64,000 nucleotides of DNA from Callorhinus ursinus. Lineage: Eukaryota > Chordata > Mammalia > Carnivora > Otariidae. The stretch spans positions 954,950 through 1,018,949 of the forward strand of contig NW_020313057.1 of NCBI RefSeq assembly GCF_003265705.1, written 5' to 3'. Under the pieces are notes generated by a model. The model was given only the letters and a program-made list of their open reading frames with translations. It searched no databases and was not told the origin of the DNA. Below are positions 49,561 through 60,690 of this stretch, piece after piece; positions within the stretch are counted from its first letter, which is position 1; the number at the start of each line of letters is the position of its first letter. The translations under genes and the position numbers were made by a program.

Positions 49561-50340
49561 GAATGAATATGCAAGAGAAGCCCCCAGCCCAGCGCAGCTG
49601 CCGGAGAACAACTTCGGCGCATTTCTGTCGAGCAACACTGAGCTCGCGCCACGCAGGGCCCTCGGGCCTCGCTCCGCGCGGGACTCTCGGCCTCAGGTTT
49701 CAAGCCAGGCTTCGCTGGACTTTAGACTTTGGGGCTACCAGCTGCTTCTAAGCCCAGGCCAGGCTCCTGGGCTTCGCGCGGCCTCGCGATCCCGGTCTTT
49801 GCAGCTTCCCCTGCACATATGGGGAAACGCAGCAGCTTGCCAAACCTCCCTTCCCCAGGGGCACCTCTGCGGGGGCCCTCCGCAGGGATTATTAATGCCA
49901 AAGGACCCCGGCCGCAGCGGCTCCTCGCGGACCTCGCTCTTCCTACCCTGCCCACGGCTCCAGCGCCCGCTCCGGCTCCCGCGCACCTTCCCTCCGCTCG
50001 CCGCGCGCAGCCTTCTTCCCCGGGACCCTCAGCAGGGCCAGCTTGCCGGGCCTTCAACGTCCCCCTACTCTCCTCCCCCTTCACCCTCTGGCTTAGTCTA
50101 TTCCCCGCCCCGGGGTCGCTGGGCCAAGTTCCGCAGGGCCCGGGCCACGCCCCACCCAGCCCTAGGTCACGCCCTGCGTGATGCCACGTCCCATCTGGCC
50201 CTACGCCACACCCAGCGGGGCCCAGGACCCGCCCAGCCCGCCTCCAGGCCAAGTCCGCAAGCCGTCTGGCTCGTGGCCTGCCCTAACGTTAGAGCGGGCA
50301 AAGAGCTGGTAGCTGCAGCATCCGTTCAGCGGCTGAGCTG
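49561..50340 (-). promoter_or_regulatory. PTER: CpG island, probable PTER promoter and first non-coding exon
   Basis: I count about 64 CpG in 780 bp in a G+C-rich setting, with CGCG clusters (ctcgcgcc, ccgcgcg, gccgcgcgc) and a GC box core (ccccgcccc at about 50104-50112). It is the strongest promoter-like sequence in the window and lies upstream of the PTER coding exons on the correct side. No coding frame inside is credible: the long open frames are G+C-driven. A plausible donor on the minus strand is TTGTGG|GTAAGAG, ending at about 49435, but I cannot fix the exon from sequence alone. Direction is inferred from PTER; the island could be bidirectional. Confidence 0.75.
50122..50270. repeat. 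Degenerate short tandem units of about 22 bp in the CpG island
   Basis: Successive segments starting ggccaagttccgcagg, gccacgccccacccag, gtcacgccctgcg, gccacgtcccatctgg, gccacacccagcgggg and gccaagtccgcaag share a common frame of about 17-22 bp. They look like a decayed minisatellite at the upstream edge of the promoter. Confidence 0.45.
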
Positions 50341-53110
50341 GGAGCCCACTTTCTCTGCGTAAGAGTCTATTGTAGGTACCCCCCAAATGTCCTGGCAGGA
50401 AAAGGACTAGGGGCTAGATCCCCCAAGGGGAAAGGAAGCGGCTGCATTTCCCCAGGATCGCAGGTCTTACAGAAAAGCCTGGAACATGGAGGCTTTAGTA
50501 GCGATTTTAGTTTTCTCCAAGGATTACTCATCAGAGGGCTGCACTGGCAATTTAGTATCTCGAACAGGATTTGGATCATCATTCTGAATACAAAGCAACT
50601 TTGGGTTTGTTTCTCCACTGTTTCAGGTCCCTGGGCCTGAGGTTTCTCATCTTTCCAGAGTCTGTACGGAATAGTAGCGCTTGAACTGGCCTTAGCACCT
50701 CCTGTAGCAGCTGGCTTAGTCACAGTGAGGGCATCTGTCCACAAAAACAGCGCTAGGAACAGTTGTCGTGATACAGAGTAATTCCTTTAAGTAGACACTG
50801 TATTCAAGTCATTTTATCCTGAATTCTGGGAAAAAAGAGGATGGTGACTCAAATGGGAAGAATCTCCAGGTGCCGTCTGAAAGGAAGGTAAACCCTTAAT
50901 AATGATGATGACGATGATGATAATGGGTAGAGTTTCCTGAGGCCAATGCTGCTACTCTAGGTGATGCGTGTATGTTATCTTGCTTAATTTTTAGAACAAC
51001 CTACATGTGGTAGGATCATTGTCTCCTCCAATTCCAGATGAGGAAACAGATCCAGAGAGAGAAGTACCTTGTGCCCAGCCAGGACTAGAACCCACTTTGG
51101 TCGATGTCAGTACACCACACCTTCTTAGTGGAGAGCAGGGCACTTTGATAGGAGGCTTGGTAATCAATTGATTTATTTAAGTCACAAAAAGAAGAGAAAA
51201 GGAAATGAAGTTGCGCGTGCATGTGTTCATTTTTTAAGGAGGGTAAAACTATGAGAAGTTGGTTGGTAAAGGCTAGGCAGGGAGACAGAACTGAAGGAGA
51301 CGAATGGTCCTTAAGGATGGCGGCTCCTCAAATCCTGGACAGGGAAGGGGGTAAAAATAGGGTCCGACAGGAGGAGAGACAAGAATAAATGTAGAGGTTA
51401 AGAACTCTGGAGGGATGAGTATTGAGAGAACTGTATATCACTGGGGCTCATCCTGAGATTATATAATGAAGAGATGAATCGAGGGAAGCTTCTAGAGTGA
51501 TTTCAGTGCTGGCTAACACTTTGTTCATGCTGCAACCATGAAGCCATATAAATGTGTACCTGACAGTGGTTGTGGAGAGACCTAAAAGTCCATTATTTAT
51601 TATGCTACGCATTTTGCTAGTCCGTACTGCCAGATGTGAAATTAGACACAAGATCCGTGTTTAAAAATGACGTCAGCTTTTCTTTATGGAAGTTACTAAA
51701 TTCTCCACTACTCCTGTTGCACCCATTGGTGCAAGATTTGTGATAGATTTCACATGCAGGCTCTTACTTTCTTTGGCTTTACTCCTTAAAAGATAGTGTT
51801 AAAGAGAAAGTAGTCTAGATTTTATTTCTCTTTGAAAGAAATACCTTCAAAGAAACTTCAAATTAATAATGTAGGTGTCTTAGAGCAGGAGCTTTATGAA
51901 ACTATCATGAGCACATGTGCTCAAACAAGGGGAGAGAAATCCATGCAAATCCAGTGAAAAATGTTGGTGGCATACGGTATTGGTGGCATGGAGTATATAC
52001 TGTATAATTCCATTTCACATCGTAAGTGATTTAAGCACCACCATTGGTTAAGCACCAAATGCTATCTTATTGAAAAATAATTAAAATAAGCATTCTCTAG
52101 GACTGGCCCCCAAAATCCGCTAGCCCTGGGGATACTCAGACAAGAATGGATAAAAGGGGTCTTTTATGATGTTCTGCCGTCAAGAATGATAATCTGGTAT
52201 CAAACCTTGTGCTCAACTTCATTTTTCAGCCTTTCGTCCTGGAAAAGCTGAACTTGGGGATATTTTTTGAAACCTAGAATATCAATGTACTGCTATACAC
52301 CTGTGATGAAATAGCCAAGTTAAAAATTATATTATTAAGGAACCAAAGGTTTCCAAATCAATCTGTCAGAGAAGGGTTTAGTTCAAATGTGCTCTCATTT
52401 CCACAGTACCTGCTTTTCATTTTTATAGTATCTTTGAATTTTGACAGCACTTGTACTCAGAAACCTGAAATTGGCAGAGAGAATGAAATCAAAACCAAAC
52501 ATCCAAAACCCCTCGCTGTTTGGATGAAACTTCTGGAAAGCACTCAGGTTTTCATCACTCTAGTTGGTTGTTTTAAATATTTACACAAAAATAGTCTGTG
52601 GGGAAAAAAAATCCGAAGAGGTCAAAATATGAAGTAATCCAGATAATTATCAGATGAGCAGCAGACACAAAGCACAGAAGATATCAGTTGGTAAATGGTG
52701 GGCTGTCAGATTTTCATTGTTAATTGGAAGTTAAAATTGACCGTGCTGCCGAGATTTTCTTGGTTTAATTTTTAGTCGTAGTATGACAAAGTAGTCCCAT
52801 CATTTCCAGGAAATCTATTAGATACCAATGTCACGAGAGGGCTAGGACAGAGCCTTCAACACATGTTTCGATCAAATTCCTCTTCTTTATGCCTCCCAGG
52901 GAATACAACTAATTACTCAGTATATTTTATCACTTCACTTAAAGGCAAAGGAAAAATGAAATTAAAACTTTTCTAGTTCTTACAGAGCTATATTGAAAAC
53001 ACATAGTCCCCCAATTTGGGAAACTTTTTAATGGGGACTGTACCTTTACAAATGAGTCATTTACAACCTTTTGTTGAAGCCAATTACAAGTTTGTCTCCA
53101 GAGCTGTTCT
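50341..53110. other. Upstream intergenic stretch
   Basis: It contains a (GAT)n-like run at 50899-50924 and an antisense MIR at 50930-51115. I recognise no other repeat or any exon. Confidence 0.4.
50930..51115 (-). repeat. MIR SINE fragment, antisense
   Basis: The order gttatcttgcttaatttt, ttccagatgaggaaacagat, gccaggactagaacccactt follows the MIR core in reverse. Confidence 0.7.
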
Positions 53111-53114
53111 GACT

Positions 53115-53730
53115 TTCACAGCCACTGTGGAAAACAGTAGAGCAGCTCCTCAAAAAATTAAACACAGAATTGCCTAATGATCCGGCAACTCCACTTCTGG
53201 GTATATAGCCCCAAAAGGTGAAAGCAGGGACTTGAACAGATATTTGTACACCTGTGTTCATAACAGCATTACTCACAATAGACAAAAGGTGCCAACAAGC
53301 CAAGGGCCCATTGGCAGACGAATGGATAAATAAAATGTGGTAGATGCATACAATGGAGTATTATTCAGCTTTAAAGGGAATGTTGATAATGCTACAACAC
53401 GGATGATGAGCTTTGAAGGCATTATGCTAAGTGAAATAAACCAGACGCAAAAGGACACATGCTGTATGATTTCACTTATAGGAAATGCCTAAAAATGGTC
53501 AAATTCATAAAGACACAAAGTAGAATGGTTCTTCCCAGAGACTGAGGGGAGGGAGAATGAGGGGTTAAGTGTTTAATAGGTCCAGAGTTTCGATGTGTGG
53601 AGGTGGGCAGTGATGACCGTTGCCCAGCAGTGTGAGAGTACTGAATGTGGCTGAACTCTACACTTAAAAAGAGTTGAAATGTTAAACTTTATTTTATGAA
53701 TATTTTATCATCATAAAAAAATTTTGCCCT
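53115..53730 (+). mobile_element. Old L1 3' region, sense
   Basis: Landmarks in order: cagccactgtggaaaacagt, actccacttctgggtatata, acgaatggataaataaaatg, caatggagtattattcagct, gtatgatttcacttatagga and aactctacacttaaaaagag. It is diverged and non-coding. Confidence 0.88.
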
Positions 53731-53890
53731 TAGCTGCTTGTAAATAACTTGTAAAAAATGGACATGAATTTAGAACACCTGTTACTCTCACTAGATTGGC
53801 TAGTATACATAAGAGGTCATAATTTTCAATCATATCATTAATTAAAAAAAAACCCTTTAAATTGACCCTATTATTTGTTCTTGCCTAGCA
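53731..53890. other. Short gene-free stretch
   Basis: Nothing recognised. Confidence 0.35.
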
Positions 53891-54325
53891 GTTTTGGCAT
53901 TTGTGGCAGAGACTCAATTTTATTTGGTGGCTAGGTGCTCACAAAAGCCATTTCCTCCTTCTCCTGGGCACATAGCTCTGCTACTTCCCAGCCTCCCTTG
54001 CAGTCACGTGTGGTCTACCACTGGGTGCCAGCCAATAGGATATGGTAGAAGTGACACCCAGAGGGCCCATCCGAAAACCTCCCACCCACCCAGCATCCTC
54101 CACTCTTTCTCCATTCATGGGTAGGATGGAGAGAATGCCTAGAACCTGGAAAATGGAGCCATGGGAGAGAAGCAGGCTGTATTTGAATGGGACGTGGAGC
54201 AGAACGCCCGCCTACCAACCCTAACTGTGAGAAAATGTGATTGAAAAATTTACTCTTATTGTCTTAAGCCGCTGAGATGTGGGGATCATTTGTTACAGAT
54301 AGTCGACCCTGATTAATATGGTATT
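53891..54325 (+). repeat. Ancient mammal-wide repeat, family not named
   Basis: The order cttcccagcctcccttgcag, ccaataggatatggtagaag, tgggacgtggagcagaacgc and ttgtcttaagccgctgagat, with an end like accctgattaatatg, is a common old element with an LTR-like 3' end. The segment at 55350-55480 (cagcctctctggcagctagg, ccacgtgacttagcaggttt) looks like a second, shorter member. Confidence 0.5.
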
Positions 54326-56169
54326 GTCCTGGTAAGAGAACTGGGTAGTTCCGGATGCTGCTTGAAAACCACCGACCTTTAGCCAGCTAATATTAATAAC
54401 TAATATTAAATGGCTTCCCAAATCCTTGAGAGAATTATTTAAGTGTTAGAGGCATCTGTTAGCACAAAATAATGCGATTATTGATCTCTAATAAATACAG
54501 TGTTGAGAGCTAAGTGAAACAGAATGAAATTAAACCCAAAAAAGTCAGCAGGGAAGCTATTCATTAACTTTAAGCCCAGGCATATGTGTCTGTGAAGAAT
54601 ACCAAATAGTCGTTGTCTCCATGTTGAAAAACAAAGCAATGTGGACTTGAAGCAAGCGTTAAAGCGATGGCTTGAATTTATAATTCAAATAATTCGACTC
54701 TTTTTAAGTAATATGGGTAATTTCCTTGTTATCATTTCAGGATATTCTTTTGATTGTGTGTGTGTGTGATTTTTTTCCCTCGCGAAATTAGTTTAAATTG
54801 CTCCTCAGAGACCTGGTTGAAATAATGGTTTGCAATATTTTGTACTATGTGAGGAACACAGCCTTTGCAACCTTAGTTCTTAAAGAATTCTTCTGTGTGA
54901 ATAGTTGGTTTGATTGTGTCACTTAGTAAATATTAAGAGAAGTAACAATATACTGGGATATCTAAAATTGTAGTAGATAAAAACCGTGTTGTAGCTAAAA
55001 TAATCAAAGAGAAGAGTTTGCTTCAATCTTCCAGGTAGAATGGGGATGGGAATCAGACACAAATCTCCTGACAGAGGGTGCCAGACGAAGCTACATTCCC
55101 AGCAAACACAGGGAACCAGGCAGCACCAACAGGTACCTTCACTTAGCTCCAGAGTCTGAAAGACCGGACTTCAGTTCCTGGCTCCTTGACTTTCAGGCTG
55201 TGGGACCTCTTCATTTCCCTGAGTCATGGGAAATGAAAATACAATTACCTGTGAAATAAAAATACTATGACTTGTCTCTGGCAGCTTGTTGGCTGTCCTG
55301 AAAATCTGTTCTTCTTTGCTTTCACACTAATAATTCCCCAGGATTCATGGCCACCCTGTTCAAGATACACCCTTCGCAGCCTCTCTGGCAGCTAGGCATA
55401 GCCACGTGACTTAGCAGGTTTGATACGTGCTCCATCCGGCTGGGAGGTGATAGGAATTGAAGGGGCTGTCTTGGGACCAGAGATGGAATTTGTATGTTGA
55501 GGATGGCAGAAAAATCTTCATAGGGTTTTTGTGTGGGTTAAGTGTGAGGGCTCTGTGAGTGTCTTATCTAGAGTCTTCAGAACAGTGCTGGGGGAGTGTG
55601 CTAGGCAGGAGGCGTGATGAGGATTTAGGTACAGAGAAGTCAAATATAGCAATAGAACAAAGTCAACAGTGTGAAAAGAGTAGGTGGGCCTCAGGGTGCA
55701 GCACTCTAAGGATTCTCCCCTGTGAAGACCCCAGGGTCCAGAAGGTCAGGAGAAGGGATCTGATACCCAGGCTAGGGGCAAGAAAATCAAGTATCAGAGC
55801 TGTGGGCAATTCCTAAATCAAGGATTTAGGAATATTGGTCAGTGTGGTGGTGCTGGTAATAATGCTAATAATAATAACAACAAATAACATTTTTTACATT
55901 TATGACAGTCTGTGTGCCAGTCTCTATTCTAGTAGCCCTTTGTCAACATTTTATATTTACATAATCCCCCATTTTACAGATGTGAAAACTGAGGCTCAGA
56001 GATGTGAATTCTTTTTGCTCAAGGTTTCATAGCTGATAAAGGGCTAACCTGAGATGGAAATCTAGGACTGGTTGACTCCAAAACCCAAATGCTAAGAAAT
56101 AATGACCCAGTAATCCAAGTTGAGTGCTTAACACAGGACATAGAAAAGAGATCAAGAAACATTTGGTGT
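54326..56169. other. Intergenic stretch with MIR and old-repeat pieces
   Basis: A sense MIR-like piece at 55145-55260, part of an old repeat at 55290-55480 and an antisense MIR at 55850-56060. No exon is recognised. Confidence 0.45.
55850..56060 (-). repeat. MIR SINE fragment, antisense
   Basis: The order cccccattttacagatgtga, aaactgaggctcagagatgt, tcaaggtttcatagctgata is the MIR core in reverse. Confidence 0.8.
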
Positions 56170-56366
56170 GGGATGCCTGGGTGGCTCATTCAGTTAAGTG
56201 TCTGCTTTTGGCTCAGGTCATGATCCCCGGGTCCTGGGATCGAGTCCCACATCGGGCTCGTTGCTCAGCAGGCAGTTTGCTTCTCCCTCTGCCTGCTCCC
56301 CCTGCTTATGCCGTCTCTCTCTCTCTCTCTCTCTGACAAATAATAAATAAAATCTTAAAAAAAAAG
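56170..56366 (+). mobile_element. Can-SINE
   Basis: Head gggatgcctgggtggctcat, (CT)n tract at 56314-56333, tail aataaataaaatcttaaaaa. Confidence 0.93.
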
Positions 56367-56475
56367 AAATGTTAGCTGTTATGATCTAGACAAGAGAGTG
56401 AGTATCTGGCACACATCAGCAGGAGCAAGATTAGACCTAAGCCATAGACTCCGTGAGGCCAGGCTCCCTGTATAC

Positions 56476-56514
56476 TGTGTGTGTGCGTGCGTACGTGTGT
56501 GTGTTTGTGTGTGC
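56476..56514 (+). repeat. Imperfect (TG)n with CG interruptions
   Basis: TG-rich run with cgtgcgtacg inside, followed by cagacgcacgcgcag, so the segment can form alternating purine-pyrimidine (Z-DNA-prone) tracts. Confidence 0.8.
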
Positions 56515-57206
56515 AGACGCACGCGCAGCAGAGGTGGGACGACATAGGAGGTGTTCAGCTGGTGATTCTCACTGAAAAGTAAAGAAGTGAGAAGTCAGGG
56601 AGCAAAATAGTTCCTGATTCCCTGCATTCTTTTTTATCTTCAGTTGTGTAAAGAAGGAACCAGATGCTTTGAGAACAGGGAAGCTGGAAAGGCAGGTTAA
56701 CACTTTCCTGTATTGTCACAGAATCAGATTTTTAGAGTCAGAAGAAGATCTTAAAAACAATCTAGTATCCAACTCTCTTCTCTCAGAAGGAGGCAAAGGA
56801 CATTTGCTGGGATTTTTAAAAATCACCGACCGCTGAGAAATAAGCAAACTCAAAAGGGCTTTTAACTCAAAGAATCTGAGGTCCCAGAGAAAGGTTTTAA
56901 CTTCAGAGAAACGGAGTGAGTGAGTCAGAAAGCACTCCATAATCATGGCATATGTGTGAGATTAAGGTTAGAATTTGCATTAATAGTAACAGATGTAATA
57001 GGAAAACATCTATATTAGATTTTGGCATTCTTTTCTTAAAGTTCCTTAAAATAGAGCATTTTATTATTCTGATGTTTTCATGGTAATAGGATGTGAAGAT
57101 GATGTGGTCATTTTAATACAGAACTATCTTTTTTAACGTTAGGTGCATAAATTTGTGGAAGCTTTAACAGATAGTCCTATTTGAATATCAGGCACATGGT
57201 ATTTTT
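56515..57206. other. Intergenic stretch, nothing recognised
   Basis: No exon or named repeat seen. Confidence 0.4.
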
Positions 57207-57386
57207 TTATTTTTTATTTTTTTAGAGAGGGAGGGAGGGGCAGAGGGAGAGGGAGAGAGAATCTTAAGCAGCCTCCATACCCAGCGTGGAGCCCACCATA
57301 GGGCTTGATCTCAAGACCCTGAGATCATGACCTGAGCCAAAATCAAGAGTTGGATGCTTAGCGGACTGAGCCACCCAGGCACCCCC
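57207..57386 (-). mobile_element. Can-SINE with 18-bp target duplication
   Basis: Antisense; right end ctgagccacccaggcacccc. caggcacatggtattttt is duplicated at about 57189-57206 and 57387-57404. Confidence 0.95.
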
Positions 57387-57404
57387 CAGGCACATGGTAT
57401 TTTT

Positions 57405-57949
57405 AATTGATACAGAAGAATATATTCAATGAATGTTATGGATATAAAATAAATAAACATCTGTGAACCCACCACCCAACACTACCAATACCATAAACAC
57501 CCCCAAGCACTCTCTCCTCTCTGGTCTCATTACCCACCCACCCCCTACCCCCTCCAGAGGCAGCCACTCTCCTACTATTAAGACATCCAGTATTTCAGTA
57601 TTTCAGGCAGCACCACCACACCACATCCTGGATGCAGGATTCCAAAGAGTAGGGAAAGTATTACTGTTATAAATCAGACTTGCAAAGTGACAGCAAATGC
57701 CATACTTCTTAACACAGTTTTGCCAAATTTAACTTGTCTTAAAAATTAGCTAATGATAGTACTTCTCAGAGACATAAAAAATAAGGTAGAAGTGACTTAT
57801 AAAACTTCTCTCACAACAGAATTAAGCACATAGGATGCTAGTTAAATTCCACAACAAATGAATAAACTTAACTTGGTCTCAGCCTTATAATAAGGGATTA
57901 CAATTCCCCAAGGAATGTCTGCAACAGGTACATATTGAGAAGACTATTT
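57405..57949. other. Intergenic stretch, possible old repeat
   Basis: 57440-57600 (gtgaacccaccacccaacac, ctccagaggcagccactctc) resembles an ancient L1-related repeat. I do not assign it firmly. Confidence 0.35.
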
Positions 57950-58140
57950 TTTTTTAAGATTTTATTTATTTATTTAACAGAGAGCGAGACAGCAAGAGAG
58001 GGAACACAAGTGGGGGAGTGGCAGAGGGAGAAGCACGCTCACTGGAACAGGGAGCCCGATGCGGGGCTCGATCCCAGGACCCTGGAACCATGACCTGAGC
58101 TGAAGGCAGACACTTAATGACGGAGCCACCCAGGCACCCC
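57950..58140 (-). mobile_element. Can-SINE with target duplication
   Basis: Antisense; right end ggagccacccaggcacccc. atattgagaagactatt is duplicated at about 57933-57949 and 58142-58158. Confidence 0.95.
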
Positions 58141-58158
58141 AATATTGAGAAGACTATT

Positions 58159-60159
58159 GTAACGTTAATACTCAAAATCCTATAATGTCCAGAACATGAG
58201 TATACAGACAGAGGCTTAACAAAGTCGTAAAATATGTGTTTGTGAGAAAGGCTGAATTGTACTTGGCAGATTCGGGGTGAAGAGGAAGGTCCCCCAGCTT
58301 GCTCCTCTTCTTAAATCGGGGATCTGAAGCATTTCCTGGTGAGACACTGTGTGACACTTCTCACAAAGACCCCTCTCCCCCTTATCCGTGTGGTGTGGGG
58401 TGAGGAAATGATGCGGGGAGCAGCGTAAGTTGGTAGCATTAGGGCTGGCCTCACTGGCTTCCCTGCTAGAATTAGGACAGGAGCAGATCTGGAGAGCCTG
58501 AGCCTGGAGGGGCACCCGGAAGGACTCACTTCCAAGGCAGGTCATGCTGGACCTTGGTCAACTCCACGGTGTCCCAGGAATACCACCGATGGTAGGGACT
58601 CCATCTCCACTCTGCTTGGCCTTTCCCTACTAAACATTCTGACCCGGTCATTAAACAGAAAGACACCTGGTAACCAGAGCCCTGGAGCCAATGATTATTT
58701 GAAATAGGAAGGCACATGTGACTTCGTCAGCCAGTGGAGTAGAGAAGACCATGCAAGGAACTGCTGGCTTTGTTTTTGCTCAAAACAAACAAAAGGCAAT
58801 GATGTTAACTAACTTGCTTCACTATTTTGATTGGAGCAGTATTTGGTATCATTGGTCTGACGTGTCATGTTGGTGGTATCTTACTTTGCAACAAATCTTG
58901 GTGCATTTCTAGGTGCCTTTGGTTGTGTGCTCTGGAAACAATGTTCAGTGATGGCACTGGCCAGGCTTTCAGACCAGAGTTGCCGGTGGACATCTATTTA
59001 TGCTGGGCTTAGTTTAAAAGCAGCCATGTGCTATTGAGACTGTGCCATAAAATTCCTCTACCTGATCAGCAGAGTGGATAGAAGTCCCTTTGCCTTGTCT
59101 GTCTGTTTCTTGCCGGTGAATTGCACGAAAACCTAGTCTGACTCTTCATTGCTCATGCCTGACTTTGCAGATGTACCTGCCCTGAGTCATTCCTGTGGCT
59201 CAGATTTGTGATCCTCAACCAGCTTTATTTGAAAATGACTTTGTAATAGGTGGGGGGGTGGGGCAGGGGGATAGACAGAAAGGTAGAGAGGAAAAAAGGT
59301 GGAAGATACAGGATTTGAGATTAATCAGGGACTTACTTAAAAGGACAAGCTATTCTTAACTCACATCACTGATTATGGTCATAGAAGACAACATACTATT
59401 TTTTTTAACATCAGACAAATTCAGTATTTTAAAATAAATCATGTAGGAATAAGATATCACTTAGACCTCTCAGAGGTGGGATTATTACTTTCCTTCTGGC
59501 ATGGGTGAAGTCATGGAAATGTTTATTTCCCTAATTTTTTTTGCTTGCCTTCTTTCCTCTTTCAGATAACAAGACAGCCTGACTTATCAGCATAAAAAAT
59601 ATTTCTGTCAGCACTCAGAGAACATGGGGTAAGTGGAAAAGGAGAGTAGTTATGTCAGCCTGCACTTTTAACCTAAGCCTAGATGCCAAGAGCTGCACTA
59701 AATTTAAAAAAAAGACAGAACTTGCAGGCCGTCACTCTAATTAACAGTAGTTATAGTACAAATATCTTAGCACATCACATGACAGGCAGATTGGGCCTTT
59801 TGACAGGTGGTAGAAACCTCACATGAAAATATTTCATCGAATGTATTAAGGTGGAAAACATGACTTAAAGTGGGAAGAAGGGAAAAAAATTCTCTTGCTG
59901 TGGCAAGACACATTTTTCCTTCCGTTGGGAAAGGATCAGTTCAAAGTAACAGTCCACACATGTATCATGCCTTCATTGAATTACGGTGCTGACGTGCTTA
60001 TCTCCCAAAATAGAACCTCTGTCACCACTTTCGAACCATATTCAGCTGTAATGAGAGGCAATGCACAAAAGTTGCTTTTAGGTTTAAGTGAAGCCCTAAT
60101 CCTTTGAGATATGAGAACTTTAATTTTAAAATTGACTAAAATTGACTAAAACTTCACTT
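58159..60159. other. Intergenic stretch with one orphan exon-like segment
   Basis: No young repeat. The exon-like segment at 59566-59628 is listed separately. The open frames at 58827-59012 and elsewhere have no known domain. Confidence 0.4.
59566..59628 (+). other. Orphan exon-like segment with strong splice sites
   Basis: The plus strand has a long pyrimidine tract (cttgccttctttcctctttc) ending in AG, then 63 nt, then ATGGG|GTAAGTGG. Both splice sites look strong by eye. The 63 nt include TAA and TGA-type stops, so if real this is a non-coding exon. No neighbouring exon or promoter supports it. Confidence 0.25.
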
Positions 60160-60282
60160 TGCAGGAGAAATTAATATCTCATGCAGGAGAAATTAATATC
60201 TCATGCNNNNNNNNNNTGCAGGAGAAATTAATATCTCATGCAGGAGAAATTAATATCTCATGCAGTATAATTAATATCCCTA
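60160..60282 (+). repeat. 22-bp tandem repeat interrupted by an assembly gap
   Basis: Four identical 22-bp units (core gcaggagaaattaatatctc) occupy 60160-60181, 60182-60203, 60217-60238 and 60239-60260. A diverged fifth follows at 60261-60282. Ten N at 60207-60216 sit inside the array and break its phase, so true copy number is unknown. Confidence 0.95.
60207..60216. other. Assembly gap (10 N)
   Basis: Ten N in the middle of the tandem array; the length is probably a placeholder. Confidence 0.99.
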
Positions 60283-60400
60283 GGAGTAGAATCTAAAACT
60301 CTCCTCACAAGAATACATGCAAAATACAGAATTAAAAATTGTGGGGTTTTTTTTCCAGCTAAGCTGTATATACATTTTTAACTCATGCCCTTTTTTTTTC

Positions 60401-60690
60401 TATATATATGTTTTAAAAATTTAATTCCAGTGAACATATAGTGTTGTATTAGTTTCAGGTGTACAAAATAGTGATTCAGCACTTCCACACATCACTTGGT
60501 GCTCATCACGACAAGTGCCCTCCTTCATCCCCATCACCTGTTTCCCCTACCACCCTCCCCACCCACCTCCCCTCTGGTAACCATGTTTCTTCTCTATATT
60601 AAGAGTCTGTTTTTTGGTTTGTCTCTTTTTTTCCCCTTAGTTCCTTTGTTTTGCTTCTTAAATTCGACGTATGAGTGAAATCCTATAAAA
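60401..60690 (-). mobile_element. L1 3' end, antisense
   Basis: Antisense L1 3' UTR landmarks: ttccagtgaacatatagtgt, tagtttcaggtgtacaaaat, gtgattcagcacttccacac, ggtgctcatcacgacaagtg, taagagtctgttttttggtt. Confidence 0.85.

Larger units (their letters stand above)
14437..50340 (-). other. PTER: PTER gene body visible in this window (right limit inferred)
   Basis: Two coding exons at 14437-14702 and 16044-16514 fix the gene and its minus-strand direction. The CpG island at 49.56-50.34 kb is the nearest strong promoter-like sequence upstream. Mammalian PTER is known to have a distant non-coding first exon, so I infer that transcription starts there and a roughly 33-kb first intron follows. The last coding exon(s), about 117 residues, were not found and should lie left of the window. 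An alternative is a different first exon, for example at the intronic CpG-rich block near 37.1-37.8 kb. Confidence 0.55.

Noticed and set aside
49722..50252. Long overlapping open frames on both strands in the CpG island (176, 150 and 187 codons)
   Set aside because: They arise from few stop codons in G+C-rich DNA, overlap in several frames and show low-complexity Pro/Ala/Gly/Arg composition without a domain.
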